Positions 22,578-34,875 of a DNA stretch of 64,000 nucleotides are shown one piece after another. The position numbers were made by a program, and so were the translations under genes. The stretch comes from Trichomonas vaginalis G3 (taxonomy: Eukaryota > Parabasalia > Trichomonadida > Trichomonadidae), in contig NC_067205.1 of the NCBI RefSeq assembly GCF_026262505.1, positions 8,742,001 through 8,806,000 on the forward strand, in the 5' to 3' direction. Below the pieces are notes generated by a model. It saw only the letters and a program-made list of their open reading frames with translations. It made no database searches and was not told the origin of the DNA. Within the stretch, counting starts at the first letter, position 1. Every line of letters starts with the position of its first letter.

Positions 22578-25036
22578 TTGGAAGTTCTATCGTCTTTTGA
22601 TAAAATCAAATTTTATAGCAAATTTTGAAAAATATGATTAGTCGCAATAGATACATCATTTATTATTTTACAACTATAGATTTCCTTTGAAATTTTTTTG
22701 ACAAATACAATAAAATTCAAAATTGAATGAACAGTTTTAACATTTGGCCGAGATCATTTATTTCGTATTGTTTAATGTAACGAATATAAATTACCGATTA
22801 ATGATTTTGACAATTTAATCTTTGATTTTCGACTACATTTTTTCATAAAGATCTTGCATTTTGTATTACAGATGGGATCAATATTCAAATGGGTTGCTGA
22901 AATCTAGTGATCATTATGAGGATAAATTTGAATGTAATTCGGTCAAACATTTCTCAAAAAATATTGTACTATCTCTCAAATTTTGTGAGAGATTTGTCAA
23001 AATCAAACTTTCTGAGAGATATTGATTGTAAATTTTGGATACTTTAATTTTGGTAGAATAATAATGTTCGGCATTTTATCCGGATTTATTGGAAAACATA
23101 AAAAATTTTGGCAGATTTTCTGAAAAGTTTCAACCCAATTCCATAAAAATAATCCAAAAAAATAATGTGATTCCAAAATTGAACCATTGATTGTTGTTTA
23201 TCTGTAAAATTCATTCAATTTTCGGTCAACATTTGAACCTTTACTTACGAAAAGATGTCTGAGATAATGCATGATCCGAATAATTAAGAACAAATCCTAA
23301 TCTCCCAGTAAGGATGTCAATTCGGAAAATTGTTTTCATTTTAGGAGAATATAATTTTCCTTTTCGAAAATTTAAAAAGTGAGACGCGCAGGATTCGAAC
23401 TTTTTTAAAAGTTGATTTAAATATATTCTAGTGTGGATTCTAAGGATAATATAATATTTAAAATAAGAATATACTAGTTTAGGTGGTATAATTTTTTTCG
23501 ATAAATTTGAGAGCATGTACGTTTAGGGCATCAAAAGTGTCAATTCGCTCAGCGAAAGCTGAGCTAGCTTCGTTCTCGAAAGAATAGGGAAGGAGTGAAA
23601 GAGAGTGATACAGATGTTGACACATTCATATCATTTCAACAAATTTTGATCAAATTGAAATGCAATGAAATTCAATTCACTTCATATCCTTCAGTCAGTA
23701 CATTGACATCCTTCTACATCACAATGATAACTCGTGCATCAATAGTTCTACAACTAACTCAGAAAAAACAAGATTTTTCCTTCCAGCTTACAGCTTTTAA
23801 AAAGTTTCGATGATAAAAATCACTCTACTCTTGTTTATCGATATGTTGTGATAGTAGGTAAACGTATTCTTATCGATATTAATAAAAATATTTTTACGAA
23901 AATCTGAACCAATTACAGAGTTATTCATAAAGTTTATGATAACTGTAATTACTTCATCTTTGTTTTATATTTGAATAAACAATTTAATTTAATTTGCATA
24001 ATTTTTTTTAGTTGAAAGACAGGAAACTTAGTTGAGTTTGTATTATTTTTATCGTTCAATTCATTGTATATGTGAGTGATCCAGATATTTAAGATATTTA
24101 GAAAAAATTTATTAATTTGATTAACAAATTTTAATCAAAATAGCAAAAATCTATTTGATAGCTGTAAGCAAATAATAATTTCTATTTCAATCAAAATCAC
24201 TTATTTTCATCTAAACGTATAAAATTGTCAATTTTATGAGAATAAATTTAAAATCTCATGAAATATAAAGGAGAGTAATATTTTTCAATTTTCTTTTTTT
24301 CTTTCTCTCAAATATTTTCTATTGGGAATTTTCTTGTTATCAAAAAATAATTTTAATATTTGTTTATTTCATTACATACAATAAAATTTTAAAAGCTCTA
24401 TTTCTTCACAAGAAAATTTTTTTCCTTCATATGAAGAAACATTTTGTTCTCCATTTGATGCTGAGTCTAAATCTCGATTTTTGAATTTTCTTCTTTCCAA
24501 ATTTCTTTTTTCCAAATTAGAAGTTTAATTCAAATTTTCAATAGTTTATATATTTTCTCAAACCGTCTTAGATTTTCTCACTTTTTAGGGATTTTCTCTC
24601 AAAATATACAAAAATAGTAATACCAATACATGTGTCTAATATACTTTAAAACCATCGTGATAAAATTCAAAAACGAAGAGTTCTTCTCTCCAAATTTTTT
24701 TCAAAATCAAAAAAATGAGATAAAAAAATACAAAGGTAGTCTCACGAAAATACGTTATTTTCCCGATGCCTTGGAAGCAGCTTTGCAGGTTACCCGTAAG
24801 GTAACCAGTAGAAGTTTCTGAGCAAGGATGAAGAAGGTTAAAGAGCCTTTTTATTGCAAACGCTATATTTGTAAGTGTCTTTGTAGAACTTCTCATAAAT
24901 TCAAAGATTTCCAAAAACGAATTTTTCGATTTTGATATAATAAATGATATTTAAACAAATTATAGATGTGTTTGCAATTAAAAAAATCCGAGTTAACTAC
25001 AATATCTTCAATTTTTGGCGTTCACTTTTTCATGTC
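22578..25036. other. Long AT-rich intergenic region
   Basis: About 2.4 kb without a convincing gene. Small structures only: a hairpin with a GAAA tetraloop (GCTCAGC-GAAA-GCTGAGC, 23547-23564), a 7-bp hairpin GGTTACC-CGTAA-GGTAACC (24788-24806), and on the minus strand near 23381-23402 a tRNA-3'-end-like word (TTCGAATCCTGCGCGTCTCA) without the rest of a tRNA. Confidence 0.5.
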
Positions 25037-25053
25037 ATACTGATAGCAAGAAT

Positions 25054-25637
25054 GTTATAGACCGAAAATAGATTTTTTCGGTTTTCTCTTCAAATAATTG
25101 AAAGAATGATACTATTATAGGTTTATTATATTATATAGCATATAATCATGCTATAGCCGAAAATTATAAGTTTTGAGAAGATTGAATATAACACAAATAA
25201 ATTTGAATGTAAGTTAAATTGCTTGTTGTTTTTAATAGCTATTTAATGAGAAATCCAATATTGCAAAATTCAAATTGAATGATTGAAAGAACAGAAAAAG
25301 TCATTCTTTTCAATTTCGAATGTGTTTCATTGTATTTATAATTATATGGCAAATAAGATATTTAAATTTGATTTTTGAAGGAAAATTCACAAAATTGAAT
25401 AAATTCAAATAATTTTTATTCAAAAATAAACTAGTTATTTGAGTTTAATACTAATTATCTATTCAAACTACAAAGTTTGTAATTTAAAATATTTTGTGAG
25501 ATCAGATTGAATTAATTCAAGGTTCTTTTCAATTAATATAAATGACCATATTACGCATTTTCGAACATTTTAAACCAAATATATAAAAATGGGAGACGAA
25601 TGTTAAATTTGCTACACATGGGGGAGTTGTCTGCAAA
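25054..25637 (+). repeat. Left terminal inverted repeat (about 584 bp)
   Basis: Mirrors 28368-28949 base for base over most of the length by eye. Starts GTTATAGACC and ends at the first 121-bp repeat unit. Confidence 0.75.
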
Positions 25638-26480
25638 GTTTTAGCTCTTATCTCTAACAAAAAATTAATTTTTAAAAAAATGACCGAATACGTTTCACAG
25701 CGAGAAAAAAATAAAAGGCAAGATAGAATTTTCTAGACATAAAGAAGTTGTTTACCGAGTTTTAGCTCTTATCTCTAACAAAAAATTAATTTTTAAAAAA
25801 ATGACCGAATACGTTTCACAGCGAGAAAAAAATAAAAGGCAAGATAGAATTTTCTAGACATAAAGAAGTTGTTTACCGAGTTTTAGCTCTTATCTCTAAC
25901 AAAAAATTAATTTTTAAAAAAATGACCGAATACGTTTCACAGCGAGAAAAAAATAAAAGGCAAGATAGAATTTTCTAGACATAAAGAAGTTGTTTACCGA
26001 GTTTTAGCTCTTATCTCTAACAAAAAATTAATTTTTAAAAAAATGACCGAATACGTTTCACAGCGAGAAAAAAATAAAAGGCAAGATAGAATTTTCTAGA
26101 CATAAAGAAGTTGTTTACCGAGTTTTAGCTCTTATCTCTAACAAAAAATTAATTTTTAAAAAAATGACCGAATACGTTTCACAGCGAGAAAAAAATAAAA
26201 GGCAAGATAGAATTTTCTAGACATAAAGAAGTTGTTTACCGAGTTTTAGCTCTTATCTCTAACAAAAAATTAATTTTTAAAAAAATGACCGAATACGTTT
26301 CACAGCGAGAAAAAAATAAAAGGCAAGATAGAATTTTCTAGACATAAAGAAGTTGTTTACCGAGTTTTAGCTCTTATCTCTAACAAAAAATTAATTTTTA
26401 AAAAAATGACCGAATACGTTTCACAGCGAGAAAAAAATAAAAGGCAAGATAGAATTTTCTAGACATAAAGAAGTTGTCTA
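25638..26480 (+). repeat. 121-bp tandem repeats, about 7 copies
   Basis: Units start GTTTTAGCTCTTATCTCTAAC and include GACCGAATACGTTTCACAGC. Copies appear identical to each other except at the array edges, which implies recent expansion or homogenisation. The array lies just inside the left terminal repeat of the IS481EU-like element. Confidence 0.85.
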
Positions 26481-26892
26481 CCAATTGTCAGCTGTTACTT
26501 CTTCTCAAAACTGATATAAAATAAAAATCTTTATTATTTATTTAACCTTTATTGTTTCATTAAACTTCATTTATTTTATATTATAGTTTTATTCTTTTAG
26601 CTACTTGTAAAATAATCTAATTTTATATCATCATTTTACCGGATTATTCTTCAGTACATCGATTGTGTATCTAAAATAATATCATTATCCTTATTCTGTT
26701 TTTTCCAAAATTCTTTTAAATATCTTATTTGGTTAGATTACTTTATACTTTTTACTTTTATTTTTTAATTTCAAAAAAAATTTGGTGATTGTTCTATTCT
26801 GTTACAATGTGCATTATCATATTCTAATGAATTATTCATTACATACATTTAAAAAACTTGTTAAAAATGAAATTAAAAAATTATGTTTATTA

Positions 26893-27867
26893 TTACGCTG
26901 TGAATCTGTCAACAGCGGTCATGCCTGTATCTGTATCCCATATTTGCCACAACCTTTCTGTATCTGCATTTGTGTATTTCGGTTTCAGCTGATACATTTG
27001 ATTTGGCGTGTAATTTGTTCCAGTTAATGGATTAATTGGGAGATCTTCATGCGGTGTGTTATTATTATACTCCCAAATAAAGGCGGGAATAGCCTGAATG
27101 CTTTGGCAGCGCTCCAATTTCGGCCAGAATCTCTCAATCTTCCCATTTTGGTAGGGAGAATGAGAGTCTGTATGCCGCCATTGGACGCCTCAAAGATCAA
27201 GTAGATCTTGAAAGGTGCTCCTATTTTCTGAACGGTTGTCGGTCCAGAAACAATAAGGGGCGCCAAATTCAATGAAGGCGGAAGCCGCAACGTTCGCTGT
27301 CGTCGCTGCCAGCATATCTGGTATTTGTATACACGCTAGGACTTTGCGGCTAAAATCGTCGATTATGCCATAAATATACTGGCCACGAACACCCCTAAAA
27401 TAATGAACATCTGCGTGCCAGATAAGATTGGGTGAAAGCGCCCAATATCTTACTGCTGTTTCTGGCCCGGCATGCTCTAATCGCGTCTTGGTGAAATGAT
27501 TTTCTTTGAAGTATCTGCGTACTTCTCTATAAGATACATCAATTTGTTGTAATTTCAAACGTTTCCATTGTTTTGTTTGACCACAGGGAAAGGCCCAGTG
27601 GTCATGTATCACAGCAAGAGCTTTGATTTGGTCGTAGGGATTGACCCTACGACCTTTCTTGCCTTTAGGCAATGGGATATTCTGTAAGCTAAATTGATTT
27701 TGTAAAAAAGATTTTGAAACATCTAAATATTTGAAATCATTTGATTGAAGGGTTGGGGCGATGGGAACATGGGTGCAAGCTTCTTCCCATGTCATTTTAC
27801 CTTCTTCAATCTGATTGGAAATACCAATTAGGTAAATTCGATCGACATACCCTTTGTAAGGATTCAT
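26893..27867 (-). pseudogene. IS481-type DDE transposase with one internal stop
   Basis: Start MNPYKGYVDRIYLIG at 27867, end at 26893, about 324 codons, the usual length for IS481-type transposases. The amino-terminal third is a helix-turn-helix-like region. The integrase core shows the first Asp in IWHADVHYF, the second Asp in FWTDNRSEN and the Glu in YQNGKIERFW. One in-frame TGA (27190-27192, after FQDLLDL) interrupts it between the second and third catalytic residues, and the frame is otherwise open. This copy is probably inactive, though its ends may be mobilised in trans. Confidence 0.75.
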
Positions 27868-28043
27868 TCTAATGAAGTACGTTAACAATCAAAATATTCT
27901 ATAAGTGTCTAGTATGGAATTCAAAAGAATAAAGAAAATGGTAACGTAAATAAACGTATTACGAAATAATTTATAATTAAAATGAAAAAAAGAAAAAATA
28001 ATAAGTAAATTGACTGGAAATGAAAATGAAAATCAGTGTACAG

Positions 28044-28367
28044 TTTTATTTTTTTTCTCGCTGTGAAACGTATTCGGTCATTTTTTTAAAAATTAATTTT
28101 TTGTTAGAGATAAGAGCTAAAACTCGGTAAACAACTTCTTTATGTCTAGAAAATTCTATCTTGCCTTTTATTTTTTTCTCGCTGTGAAACGTATTCGGTC
28201 ATTTTTTTAAAAATTAATTTTTTGTTAGAGATAAGAGCTAAAACTCGGTAAACAACTTCTTTATGTCTAGAAAATTCTATCTTGCCTTTTATTTTTTTCT
28301 CGCTGTGAAACGTATTCGGTCATTTTTTTAAAAATTAATTTTTTGTTAGAGATAAGAGCTAAAACTT
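28044..28367 (-). repeat. 121-bp tandem repeats, about 2.7 copies, inverted
   Basis: The same unit as in 25638-26480 but on the other strand. The differing copy number of the two arrays shows length change after or during insertion. Confidence 0.85.
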
Positions 28368-28949
28368 TGCAGACAACTCCCCCATGTGTAGCAAATTTAA
28401 CATTCGTCTCCCATTTTTATATATTTGGTTTAAAATGTTCGAAAATGCGTAATATGGTCATTTATATTAATTGAAAAGAACCTTGAATTAATTCAATCTG
28501 ATCTCACAAAATATTTTAAATTACAAACTTTGTAGTTTGAATAGATAATTAGTATTAAACTCAAATAACTAGTTTATTTTTGAATAAAAATTATTTGAAT
28601 TTATTCAATTTTGTGAATTTTCCTTCAAAAATCAAATTTAAATATCTTATTTGCCATATAATTATAAATACAATGAAACACATTCGAAATTGAAAAGAAT
28701 GACTTTTTCTGTTCTTTCAATCATTCAATTTGAATTTTGCAATATTGGATTTCTCATTAAATAGCTATTAAAAACAACAAGCAATTTAACTTACATTCAA
28801 ATTTATTTGTGTTATATTCAATCTTCTCAAAACTTATAATTTTCGGCTATAGCATGATTATATGCTATATAATATAATAAACCTATAATAGTATCATTCT
28901 TTCAATTATTTGAAGAGAAAACCGAAAAAATCTATTTTCGGTCTATAAC
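28368..28949 (-). repeat. Right terminal inverted repeat (about 582 bp)
   Basis: Inverted partner of 25054-25637. It ends GGTCTATAAC directly before the second 17-bp target copy. Confidence 0.75.
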
Positions 28950-28966
28950 ATACTGATAGCAAGAAT

Positions 28967-30296
28967 ACTCACCCAATTTGGTTACACTTCATGATAGTTT
29001 GAAGTAAAAAAATGCCACAGTTTTTTTTATTTGATATCGTTATCTAAATTTTGTACAGAAATGAAATAAATTATAATATGAAACGTGTGTTATTATGCTT
29101 GTTGGGAAACAATCCAATACTTATGTCTGAATGAAATGATTATTTCTACGAGATTTTTCATATTCAGCTAATAATGCTATCAAAATCAAATAACAATAAA
29201 AAGTTATTTTGTACATAATGTAACTTAATCTTTAATACTATATAGAACTTCGAAATACGACTAAACGGTGCGAGTTACGCGATTAAATACCTTTTTTTCG
29301 ATCGAAACTTGAAAGTGAGGATAACTCAATGGGTAGGGGTATGGGTTCGACTTTTTCTATTGGGCAACTATTTTTTTCTTTTCATTGTTTCAGCATTTTT
29401 TTATGCGATTATGCATAATTATTTGATTTCCTATATATTCAATAATAAATTTGTTCCGAACTCTTAACAAATAAATAAATTTTTAGAATATTTAAATTTA
29501 TAGCTCCCTACATTAATATAAAGTGTTCGAATAGTTCATATATAGTTTCTTTAAAATAATTTGTTTCATTTTAAATTGGTTTGGCACAATGCTTGACATA
29601 ACATGCACAAAGCTATGCCATTTTAAAATATGTATATCAATCAAGCCGATTAAGTCCATCCTAAACGAAAATCATCGATACTCATGAATTTATGATAGTC
29701 GTTCTTGATATAATTGCGCGTTTTAAAAAATGCTTACTTTTGAACACAGAACTTATCTATCCATATTTATCAATGAAAGTTTATAAGATGCATTAATGAC
29801 AAAACCTTACTTTATCAATTATAATCTTATCGTAAATTTCAAACTACAATACTGTGGGGCAAATATTAAATAACCACTATGTTGCGGATTTTATGTAAGT
29901 CTGCAAACTGTAAAATGTAATTAAACACAAATAAAAAAAAAATGTAAATTTTAATCGAGAAATTTAGCAATCTTGAAAGCCTTGATCGGCATCTTTTACA
30001 AGATGTCAGTAATGCATATTCAATAACTATGAAAATCTAGCCAAGCATGGATTTTTTTCGAAAAAAAATTGTATTAAATTTCATTTTTCATTCTTTATAC
30101 AAGTTTTAACCTTTGGTGCAATTATATCCTATCGCAAATGCATTATTGACGTTATTACTTGGATACTTCTTCATAACGCTAAATCTTCAAATTAGTTATG
30201 TTTGTTACTAATAGAAGTTGGAAAGGTATTAAAAAAGGAAATGTTAATAAATATACATGTTTAATTAAAAAACAAACAAGAATAAATTAAATAATT
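28967..30296. other. AT-rich intergenic stretch
   Basis: No credible gene. Near 29310-29335 there are words resembling pol III A and B boxes (TAACTCAATGGGTAGGGG, GGGTTCGAC), but they are only about 20 nt apart and no tRNA fold is possible. Otherwise featureless. Confidence 0.4.
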
Positions 30297-30521
30297 TTAT
30301 TTCTTAGGAAAGTCTAAGTTTTGTAATAGATAAATTGCTTTTTGTGTCTCTTCTTCATCAATTTCTGGATGTTGATTCTCAGGTGGCGGACTAATTAAAA
30401 CATCATGGGCAATATCAAACCATTGTTTTAGTTCGTTGGCAGAAGGAAAATGATCTTCTTGTATTGGCGTTATTAATGATTGAAAATCATCAGTTGATTC
30501 TGCATTTTGGGAATTTTCCAA
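30297..30521 (-). pseudogene. Short acidic ORF, probable gene remnant
   Basis: A 74-codon frame ending KAIYLLQNLDFPKK, acidic and proline-containing (SPPPENQHPEIDEEE). There is no ATG at its start: the frame runs upstream into a stop without a start codon. The amino-acid use looks protein-like rather than random, so it may be the 3' end of a lost gene or transposase. Not recognised. Confidence 0.25.
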
Positions 30522-30569
30522 ATTTTCATTTGGAAAATTTGAATTTTGAGATATTGTTTAAGCACTCAG

Positions 30570-31272
30570 ATCTCATTTTTAAAATATCTGCACCAAATTC
30601 TTACATCTGATAATTTTCATGTGTAACCAATGTTTCCCAATCCATTTGCCATACCCTACTAATCGCAAATTCATTCCCTTTAATTTTGTATTAAATTTAA
30701 ATTCCAATCTTAATTTCTACATTATTTATGCTAACCCTTTAAATTTTGTTCTTATTTATTCACCCTCAGATACAAATTTATTTAGAATGTATTCCTCTGA
30801 GGTCTATATTTGTATTCGAAAATAAAATCTTTAAAACTCTCTAAGTTATCATTTTCTCTTCAGATATCTAATATTTTTCTAATGACATAACTACTTTGGA
30901 CGCATATCCAAATTCCAAAAAAAATATGGAAAAAATAAAAATGAAATTGAAAAATACAATTTTTGATATGTAAAAAGAGATTTTGAAAAAAATTGGGAAA
31001 AAGAGTATCTAATAAAATTGTTTGAGATCTATGTAGACATAGTTTTTACATTAAAAAATCAATAATATTGAAATTGATCTGAATATATCTTTTTTTTTAA
31101 GTTTGAATGCATTAATCTCAAAGCATTTGATAAAATACTGGTTTTATTTCAAAATTCTAAATAATTTGTAATTAGATCTTTATGATGTAATTTAATTTTA
31201 AACAAGTACAGATAAAGAGAATCATAATAAAGGTGATCTATATTGCTTAAGTAAAATTGAGTATAATAGATC
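30570..31272. other. AT-rich intergenic stretch
   Basis: About 700 bases, no convincing gene or repeat, ending at the composite tandem array. Confidence 0.4.
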
Positions 31273-31812
31273 GATCTTAGCAACAAGATCTGAGGAAGTA
31301 GATTTGAGAGTCGAGAGTTTAGATCTTAGCAACAAGATCTGAGGAAATAGATTTGAGAGTCGAGAGTTTAGATCTTAGCAACAAGATCTGAGGAAGTAGA
31401 TTTGAGAGTCGAGAGTTTAGATCTTAGCAACAAATCTGAGGAAGTAGATCTTAGCAACAAGATCTGAGGAAGTAGATTTGAGAGTCGAGAGTTTGGATCT
31501 TAGCAACAAGATCTGAGGAAGTAGATTTGAGAGTCGAGAGTTTAGATCTTAGCAACAAGATCTGAGGAAGTAGATCTTAGCAACAAGATCTGAGGAAGTA
31601 GATTTGAGAGTCGAGAGTTTAGATCTTAGCAACAAGATCTGAGGAAGTAGATCTTAGCAACAAGATCTGAGGAAGTAGATTTGAGAGTCGAGAGTAGATC
31701 TTAGCAACAAGATCTGAGGAAGTAGATTTGAGAGTCGAGAGTTTAGATCTTAGCAACAAGATCTGAGGAAGTAGATTTGAGAGTCGAGAGTTTGGATCTT
31801 AGCAACTAGATC
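31273..31812 (+). repeat. Composite tandem repeat (28 + 21 bp)
   Basis: Built from two modules. A 28-bp unit begins GATCTTAGCAACAAGATC, itself a small hairpin (GATCTT/AAGATC), and a 21-bp unit begins GATTTGAGAGTCGAGAG. I count 13 of the first and 9 of the second. Usually they alternate as a 49-bp period, but the 28-bp unit is doubled in places (31420-31447, 31545-31573, 31622-31650). Non-coding. Confidence 0.85.
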
Positions 31813-34014
31813 TGAGAGTTTTATCATTTCCGGCATATTGGGCCGAAAAGGAGTGATCCGCGTAAGTATGAAAAAAAGTGAATTTTGTTGTATGGTGTTT
31901 TTTATTATATCCGTTTCTCTCACAATTTTCAATAAATATTATTGTTCAAACGGAAATATAAATAAACAATTCAAAAATAAAAATGTAAATGTAAATTGAA
32001 AATGTATTATAAACATGCTAAAAAGCGTATATTTTAAACTTAAAGGAAAAATGATAAGGGAGTTTTAATTTTTTTTTCAAAAAAATTAAGGAACTTAAAT
32101 TGAGATTATCAGGCTATGTAGTGGGTATTTTTACGATCTGACTGCAGAAATCGAATCAGCGAGACCCGAAGATTCATATTCCGCCGGAAAAATAGGGTTT
32201 CGAGGCGTAGATAGGGATAAAAAGATGCTTTAAGAAGATCTCAGTAGAAATATGGTTTATAAGAGGATATAGGTCAGGATATAAGATTATGAAAATTGAA
32301 GAAGTGAATTATCAAGATGTATTTATGAGTAAACTATATTGTTTTAAGCTATCTAAATCTGTTTTGATATAAATTAAAGCGTATACTTATGCAAAATGCG
32401 AAATTTAAATTAATACTTTTTTTTGCTATTTGGACACAAAGCTAACAATCCATCCAATAAATGACGTATACCTAGCGAGATGAAGCATTTTAACATGAAA
32501 GACAAGAAAATCTGATTACTTGTGTTGAAAGTTTCTGTATTTCGTCTTCTTCCAAACACAGCGTTCAGATGCAGAAGAAAATGCAGCCGTAATGACGCAA
32601 AAAGACACTAAAATAAATTGGAGAATTTCTGTAAAGTTTTTACTGAGCTTTGTTATTGAACCCGAATTTGTTGCTGAGTGACAGGATATTAAATCTACGA
32701 CATTCATGAGTAATTGTTATCAATTTGTCAATAAATTATGTTGAAGATGGTTTAAATGTCTTCGAAGGCATGAAATTAGATCCTAAATCTATTTGAGTTA
32801 ATAAAAGAGAACAAATGTTGAAAGAGTTGTCATATTGCCTACAAAATTTTCAAACATTTGCATTGAGACAATGTGAAAAAATGATGTCCAAAATACCTTT
32901 ACTAAAATATTTTTAATTTGAATCATAACAAGGAAAAACAATAATGGCAGAATAAGAAAAAAAAACAAAGATGTTATGATTTGAACAGTTGCCTTTTAGA
33001 TTCAAAAAGAGCATAGTGTTCCCAACCACTACACTACCTTCCTTTCTGATAAAAAGCTGAATAATTAGTATTTAATGAATTCTCCAACTTGGGGATTTGC
33101 GGCTTTTCCAAAATCTGTTATGATAATTCTATATAGCAATTGATATATAATATGTTTTTTATAATCAAATAATTTTTTAGTCCAGATAAATTTTTTAAAA
33201 TTTCAAAGTCTTTCCATTCTACTAACGCTCTTCACATCCATATTCTTTACCATATATATAATATAACGCCTTATTTTAATTCCCATGTTTACGATTTATT
33301 TGTCGAAAAACTGTCTTGCCCATTAACATCTCGCGAAAATTTTCGACTTTTTGAATGGCCGTTTTCAAGATCTCAAAAACTGTGGGATATTTTTTACAAA
33401 GCTAATCGACATTTATTTACCACATATATGTACTATACAATGCACCTGGTTTCATCGAATTTTTACCGTCAGTTTTCTCGTGAGACTACCTTTAAAAATA
33501 CGTTTGGAAAATTAATTTTTAGCATTTTAGGAATTTTCTCACTTTTCTTCCAAATTGACATCCTTACTCCCAGGAGTATAATTCTTTAATCAAGAGTAAA
33601 AAATAATATTGAAAATTAAAAAACAGTTTTTAATTGATCCAAAAATATATTGCTAAAAAGTAGTAAATATGTCTATCATAAAAGCCTTATTAAAATTTTA
33701 AAATACATGTTTTTTATTCATATTTATAATTTTTCAAACATTATTTTCTTCAAAATCAAGAGAAAATATATTTTCTACATATAAAAACTCTTAATCTCTT
33801 AATTGGAATACTGATCCACATCATCGATAAAATCTTATTTCTCTTCTGATAACTGCAAAGCAACAGATTCGAATGCTGTTTCAGGCTATATAAACAGTAG
33901 AGTGATCGCACTCGGCTTATTCATTTATCAAAATCTCAATCAAAAAAAAAATTATCACAGTATCTCAGCCGCAAAAATGGTTCATGAAATCTTCAATTAC
34001 TTCCAAATTTGAAC
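31813..34014. other. Gene-poor region with a tRNA-like relic
   Basis: About 2.2 kb. It contains the tRNA-like sequence at 32967-33044 and a relatively GC-rich patch near 32130-32220 without a frame. An initiator-like TTCATTTATCA at about 33919-33930 precedes a very short frame (MVHEIFNYFQI, 33977-34012). The last may be the stranded 5' end of a gene cut off by the 702-bp repeat. No complete gene is seen. Confidence 0.4.
32967..33044 (-). pseudogene. tRNA-Gln-like relic
   Basis: On the minus strand a 78-nt segment keeps an A-box/D-arm (GTAGTGTAGTGGTTGGG, D-stem AGTG/CACT), an anticodon-loop-like TTTTGAA with TTG in the Gln position, and a T-loop-like GTTCAAATC. A 7-nt acceptor would pair at 6 of 7 positions. 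The anticodon and T stems hardly pair, so it is not a working tRNA as written. It is a decayed tRNA or a tRNA-derived pol III promoter. Confidence 0.35.
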
Positions 34015-34716
34015 ATATTCATTCAGCTTGTCTTGATATGTCATATTTTCGCAATTTTTTGTGAGAATTCAAAATAAATATGTATAGCGAGGTTAATGAA
34101 ATTAAGGCTGTGATTACAACCCATTCATTATGTGCTGCTTCTTCTAAACTATATATTATACTGCTGATTATTCCCCAAGTAGCATTTGATTTTAATTTTT
34201 ATGCGAATTTCAAAATTTGATGTTTTAACATCAGTAATTGAACACCTTGAATTCTAAAAATCATATTGTAATTCAAATTTTATTAATTGATCTTTCAATT
34301 GCGCGTTTAGAAAAAGGATGATATAATATTTTAAAAATATTATGTATGTATAATATGAATTTGAATAAAACTGTTCTTAGTATTAATGACCTTTGGTTCG
34401 CATTGTAAAATACGAAAAAAAATAAGTTATTTTTATTTGTTTACATATTGTGCCAATTTTCATTATCATACATGCTGTCTAAGCACTCATAGTAATTAAA
34501 GTAGTTGGATATGATGTTGACATATAATTGTAATTTATAAATTTATTTGATATGCAGCCTTAGTTAAAATTTTAATAAAATACAACTGAAACAAGCTACA
34601 AAATAACCAATGATATGCATATTTTAGCACGTCTAAAAAAAGTCAAATGTGAATTGATATATTCGATTTCTTTTGCAAAAATTTTAGTAAAATATTAATC
34701 TTTGATATATTTTCTG
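34015..34716 (+). repeat. 702-bp direct repeat, left copy
   Basis: The same 702 bases recur at 61895-62596 in the same orientation. By eye no difference is seen and the lengths match exactly. No terminal inverted repeats or gene. The right copy begins directly at the T run ending the Polinton; the left copy lies 160 bp upstream of the GH30 gene. Confidence 0.9.
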
Positions 34717-34875
34717 GATGTGTCAAAAAATTCTGATAACTCCTTTTGAACGATATCCTAGTTGAGTTAGAAGGGAAGTGAAAAATTGAATGCATCATCT
34801 CACCTCAGAGACCCTAGTCAAATATTTGAATCCAGTCAGGTGATGTGATATCGATCCAACCAAAAAATCTAGTGT

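Larger units (their letters stand above)
25054..28949 (-). mobile_element. IS481EU-like DNA transposon
   Basis: A 3,896-bp element with long inverted ends (GTTATAGACCGAAAATAG at the left, its complement at the right). It is bounded by perfect 17-bp direct copies of ATACTGATAGCAAGAAT at 25037-25053 and 28950-28966. Each end has about 583 bp of terminal repeat, then 121-bp tandem repeats, about seven copies on the left and about three on the right, in inverted orientation. The centre encodes a DDE integrase-like transposase on the minus strand (26893-27867) with one in-frame stop. From memory, IS481-like transposons have been described in parabasalids, and some make target duplications of around 15 bp, which fits. 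The inverted ends look nearly identical by eye, so the insertion looks young. Confidence 0.75.

Noticed and set aside
23547-23564. GAAA-tetraloop hairpin as a structured RNA
   Set aside because: A single 7-bp stem with no surrounding conserved structure is too little for an RNA gene call.
25054-28949. Reading the 3.9 kb integrase element as an LTR element
   Set aside because: The ends are inverted, not direct, repeats; there is no reverse transcriptase or gag-like frame, and the transposase is of IS481 length.
29305-29345. tRNA-like A and B box words
   Set aside because: The boxes are about 20 nt apart, leaving no room for an anticodon arm, and no acceptor stem pairs; not called as a tRNA.
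24733-33576. Shared words between 24733-24751 and 33474-33493 (AAAGGTAGTCTCACGA on opposite strands) and AAGGATGTCAATT near 23315 and 33560
   Set aside because: Matches are only 13-20 bp with no consistent boundaries; I could not define an element.
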